DNA from: Methanosarcinales archaeon Methan_01 | GTDB taxonomy: Archaea > Halobacteriota > Methanosarcinia > Methanotrichales > Methanotrichaceae | Assembly: GCA_001602645.1 (NCBI GenBank) | Contig: LUYE01000048.1 | Coordinates: forward strand, 1 to 64,000 | Direction of reading: 5' to 3' | DNA length: 64,000 nucleotides | Program-made: the position numbers and the translations under genes | The notes under the pieces: model-generated | Database searches by the model: none | Told to the model about the DNA's origin: nothing | Seen by the model: the letters and a program-made list of their open reading frames with translations, nothing else | Part shown: one piece after another, positions 63,122 to 64,000 of the stretch | Numbering within the stretch: the stretch's first letter is position 1 | Layout: each line of letters begins with the position of its first letter

Positions 63122-64000
63122 GTGGCGGTTCCAGATTTCCAGAGCTTGATGCTCCCCCTCTTGAAGGTCTTGGGAGATGGTGACGAGCACAGCCTTCACG
63201 AGGTGATAGAGACTCTGGCAGATCAGTTTGGGCTGATCGAAGAGGAGAGGCGCGAACTCCTCCCCAGCGGAAGGCAGGCGAAGCTAGCCAACCGGGTGGG
63301 GTGGGCGAGGACGTACATGAAGAAGGCTGGCCTCTTGGAGAGCACGGGAAGGGGCAAGTTCCGGATTAACGATCGGGGTCTTGCAGTCTTGAGATCCGAC
63401 CCGGCTGAGATCAACGTCAAGTTTCTTGAGCAGTTTCCAGAGTTTCAGGAATTTCATCGTGGGACCTCCAAAGATGGCCAGAGCGATCCGAACGACGATG
63501 CCACCGAGAAGACGAGAACCCCTGAGGAGGTCCTGGAGGCAGGCTACCAGAACCTGAGGAGGGATCTGGCCCAGGAGCTTCTCGATCGGATAATGGGATG
63601 CTCTCCCGAGTTCTTCGAGAGGCTCGTGGTAGACCTGCTGGTGGCGATGGGATACGGCGGCTCCCGAAGAGATGCGGGCGAGGCTGTCGGCAGGAGCGGC
63701 GACGGCGGGATCGACGGGATCATCAAGGAGGATAAGCTCGGCCTCGACGCCGTCTACATCCAGGCCAAGAGGTGGGAGGGGACGGTGGGCAGGCCGGCGG
63801 TCCAGGCCTTCGCCGGAAGCCTGATGGGGAACCGGGCGGGGAAGGGGGTCTTCATTACGACGTCTCAGTTCACGAAGGAGGCGAACGATTATGTCAAAGG
63901 GATCCAGCAGCCTAAGATAGTCCTGATCGATGGGGAGCAGCTCGCCCAGTTCATGATCGACCATGACATCGGCGTCGCCGACGTCGCCACCTACAGGGTG
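63122..64000 (+). CDS. Mrr-type restriction endonuclease (cut by the window edge)
   Basis: 293 codons present, running off the right edge, probably near the C-terminus. The N-terminal ~95 residues form an Mrr winged-helix domain (LPSGRQAKLANRVGWARTYM, then GLLESTGRGKFRIND). The C-terminal catalytic domain has GDGGIDGII (about 193-201) and the PD-(D/E)xK core in YIQAKRWEG (about 214-222), followed by GNRAGKGVFITTSQFT. Mrr enzymes cut DNA carrying methylated bases. The GTG at 63122 follows GAGGTCGG. It sits 28 bp after the AddA-like gene and may belong to the same transcript. Confidence 0.88.
   Translation, partial: MAVPDFQSLMLPLLKVLGDGDEHSLHEVIETLADQFGLIEEERRELLPSGRQAKLANRVGWARTYMKKAGLLESTGRGKFRINDRGLAVLRSDPAEINVKFLEQFPEFQEFHRGTSKDGQSDPNDDATEKTRTPEEVLEAGYQNLRRDLAQELLDRIMGCSPEFFERLVVDLLVAMGYGGSRRDAGEAVGRSGDGGIDGIIKEDKLGLDAVYIQAKRWEGTVGRPAVQAFAGSLMGNRAGKGVFITTSQFTKEANDYVKGIQQPKIVLIDGEQLAQFMIDHDIGVADVATYRV

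Overview
The window looks like a chromosomal segment of a GC-rich acetoclastic methanogen of the Methanothrix (Methanosaeta) type, order Methanosarcinales. The signs are archaeal: a 16S rRNA 5' end reading ATTCTGGTTGATCCTGCC, BRE/TATA promoters, archaeosine tRNA-modification enzymes (TgtA and ArcS), a methanogen-type nifH-nifI1-nifI2-nifD-nifK-nifE-nifN operon, and GTG/TTG starts with GGAGG/GGTG ribosome sites. The genus is inferred from gene content and the 16S fragment; no search was run.

Layout. 1-908: 5' end of a 16S rRNA gene on the minus strand with a long leader and at least two, perhaps three, tandem promoters. 909-7501: aconitase, a small secreted protein, tgtA-arcS and a DUF6125-like gene. 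7.7-11.2 kb: a secreted parallel beta-helix protein and a HEAT-TPR chimera. 11.2-28.6 kb: a nitrogen island. amt1-glnK1 lies on the left and amt2-glnK2 on the right, and the complete nifHI1I2DKEN operon lies between them on the minus strand. The island also holds a glutamine amidotransferase, a beta-propeller protein of unusually low GC, a molybdate-type binding protein whose permease and ATPase genes have collapsed into one remnant, a flavoprotein gene broken at an A6 run, and a ribbon-helix-helix regulator divergent from nifH. The two amt genes share an almost identical 30-bp element just upstream of their TATA boxes, and the nif promoter lacks it.

28.7-37.4 kb: a minus-strand run of exported proteins (C25 gingipain-like peptidase, alpha/beta hydrolase, C45-type autoproteolytic hydrolase, four-repeat PPC protein, three-repeat laminin-B-like protein). 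37.6-46.9 kb, plus strand: isoprenyl diphosphate synthase plus radical SAM enzyme, three tandem paralogous secreted proteins, purC, a lipoprotein, a winged-helix regulator, a Dph6-like ligase, a membrane protein and an acyltransferase. 47-64 kb: a type IIG restriction-modification enzyme, a GlcD/HdrD-like oxidoreductase pair, MarC, a NikL/NikK-like pair without its transporter, a probable 31-residue membrane protein with its own promoter, a Cys-rich protein, an AddB/AddA-like helicase-nuclease pair and an Mrr-type endonuclease running off the end.

The nitrogen island works as a unit. The Amt channels and GlnK proteins take up and sense ammonium. The nitrogenase structural genes, the NifI1/NifI2 switch-off proteins and the NifEN cofactor scaffold give nitrogen fixation. 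nifB is not in the window. The best candidates for undescribed biology are the shared amt operator, the RHH regulator facing nifH, the homopolymer-broken flavoprotein gene after nifN, the modBC deletion fusion, and the small tandem secreted family at 39.7-41.7 kb.
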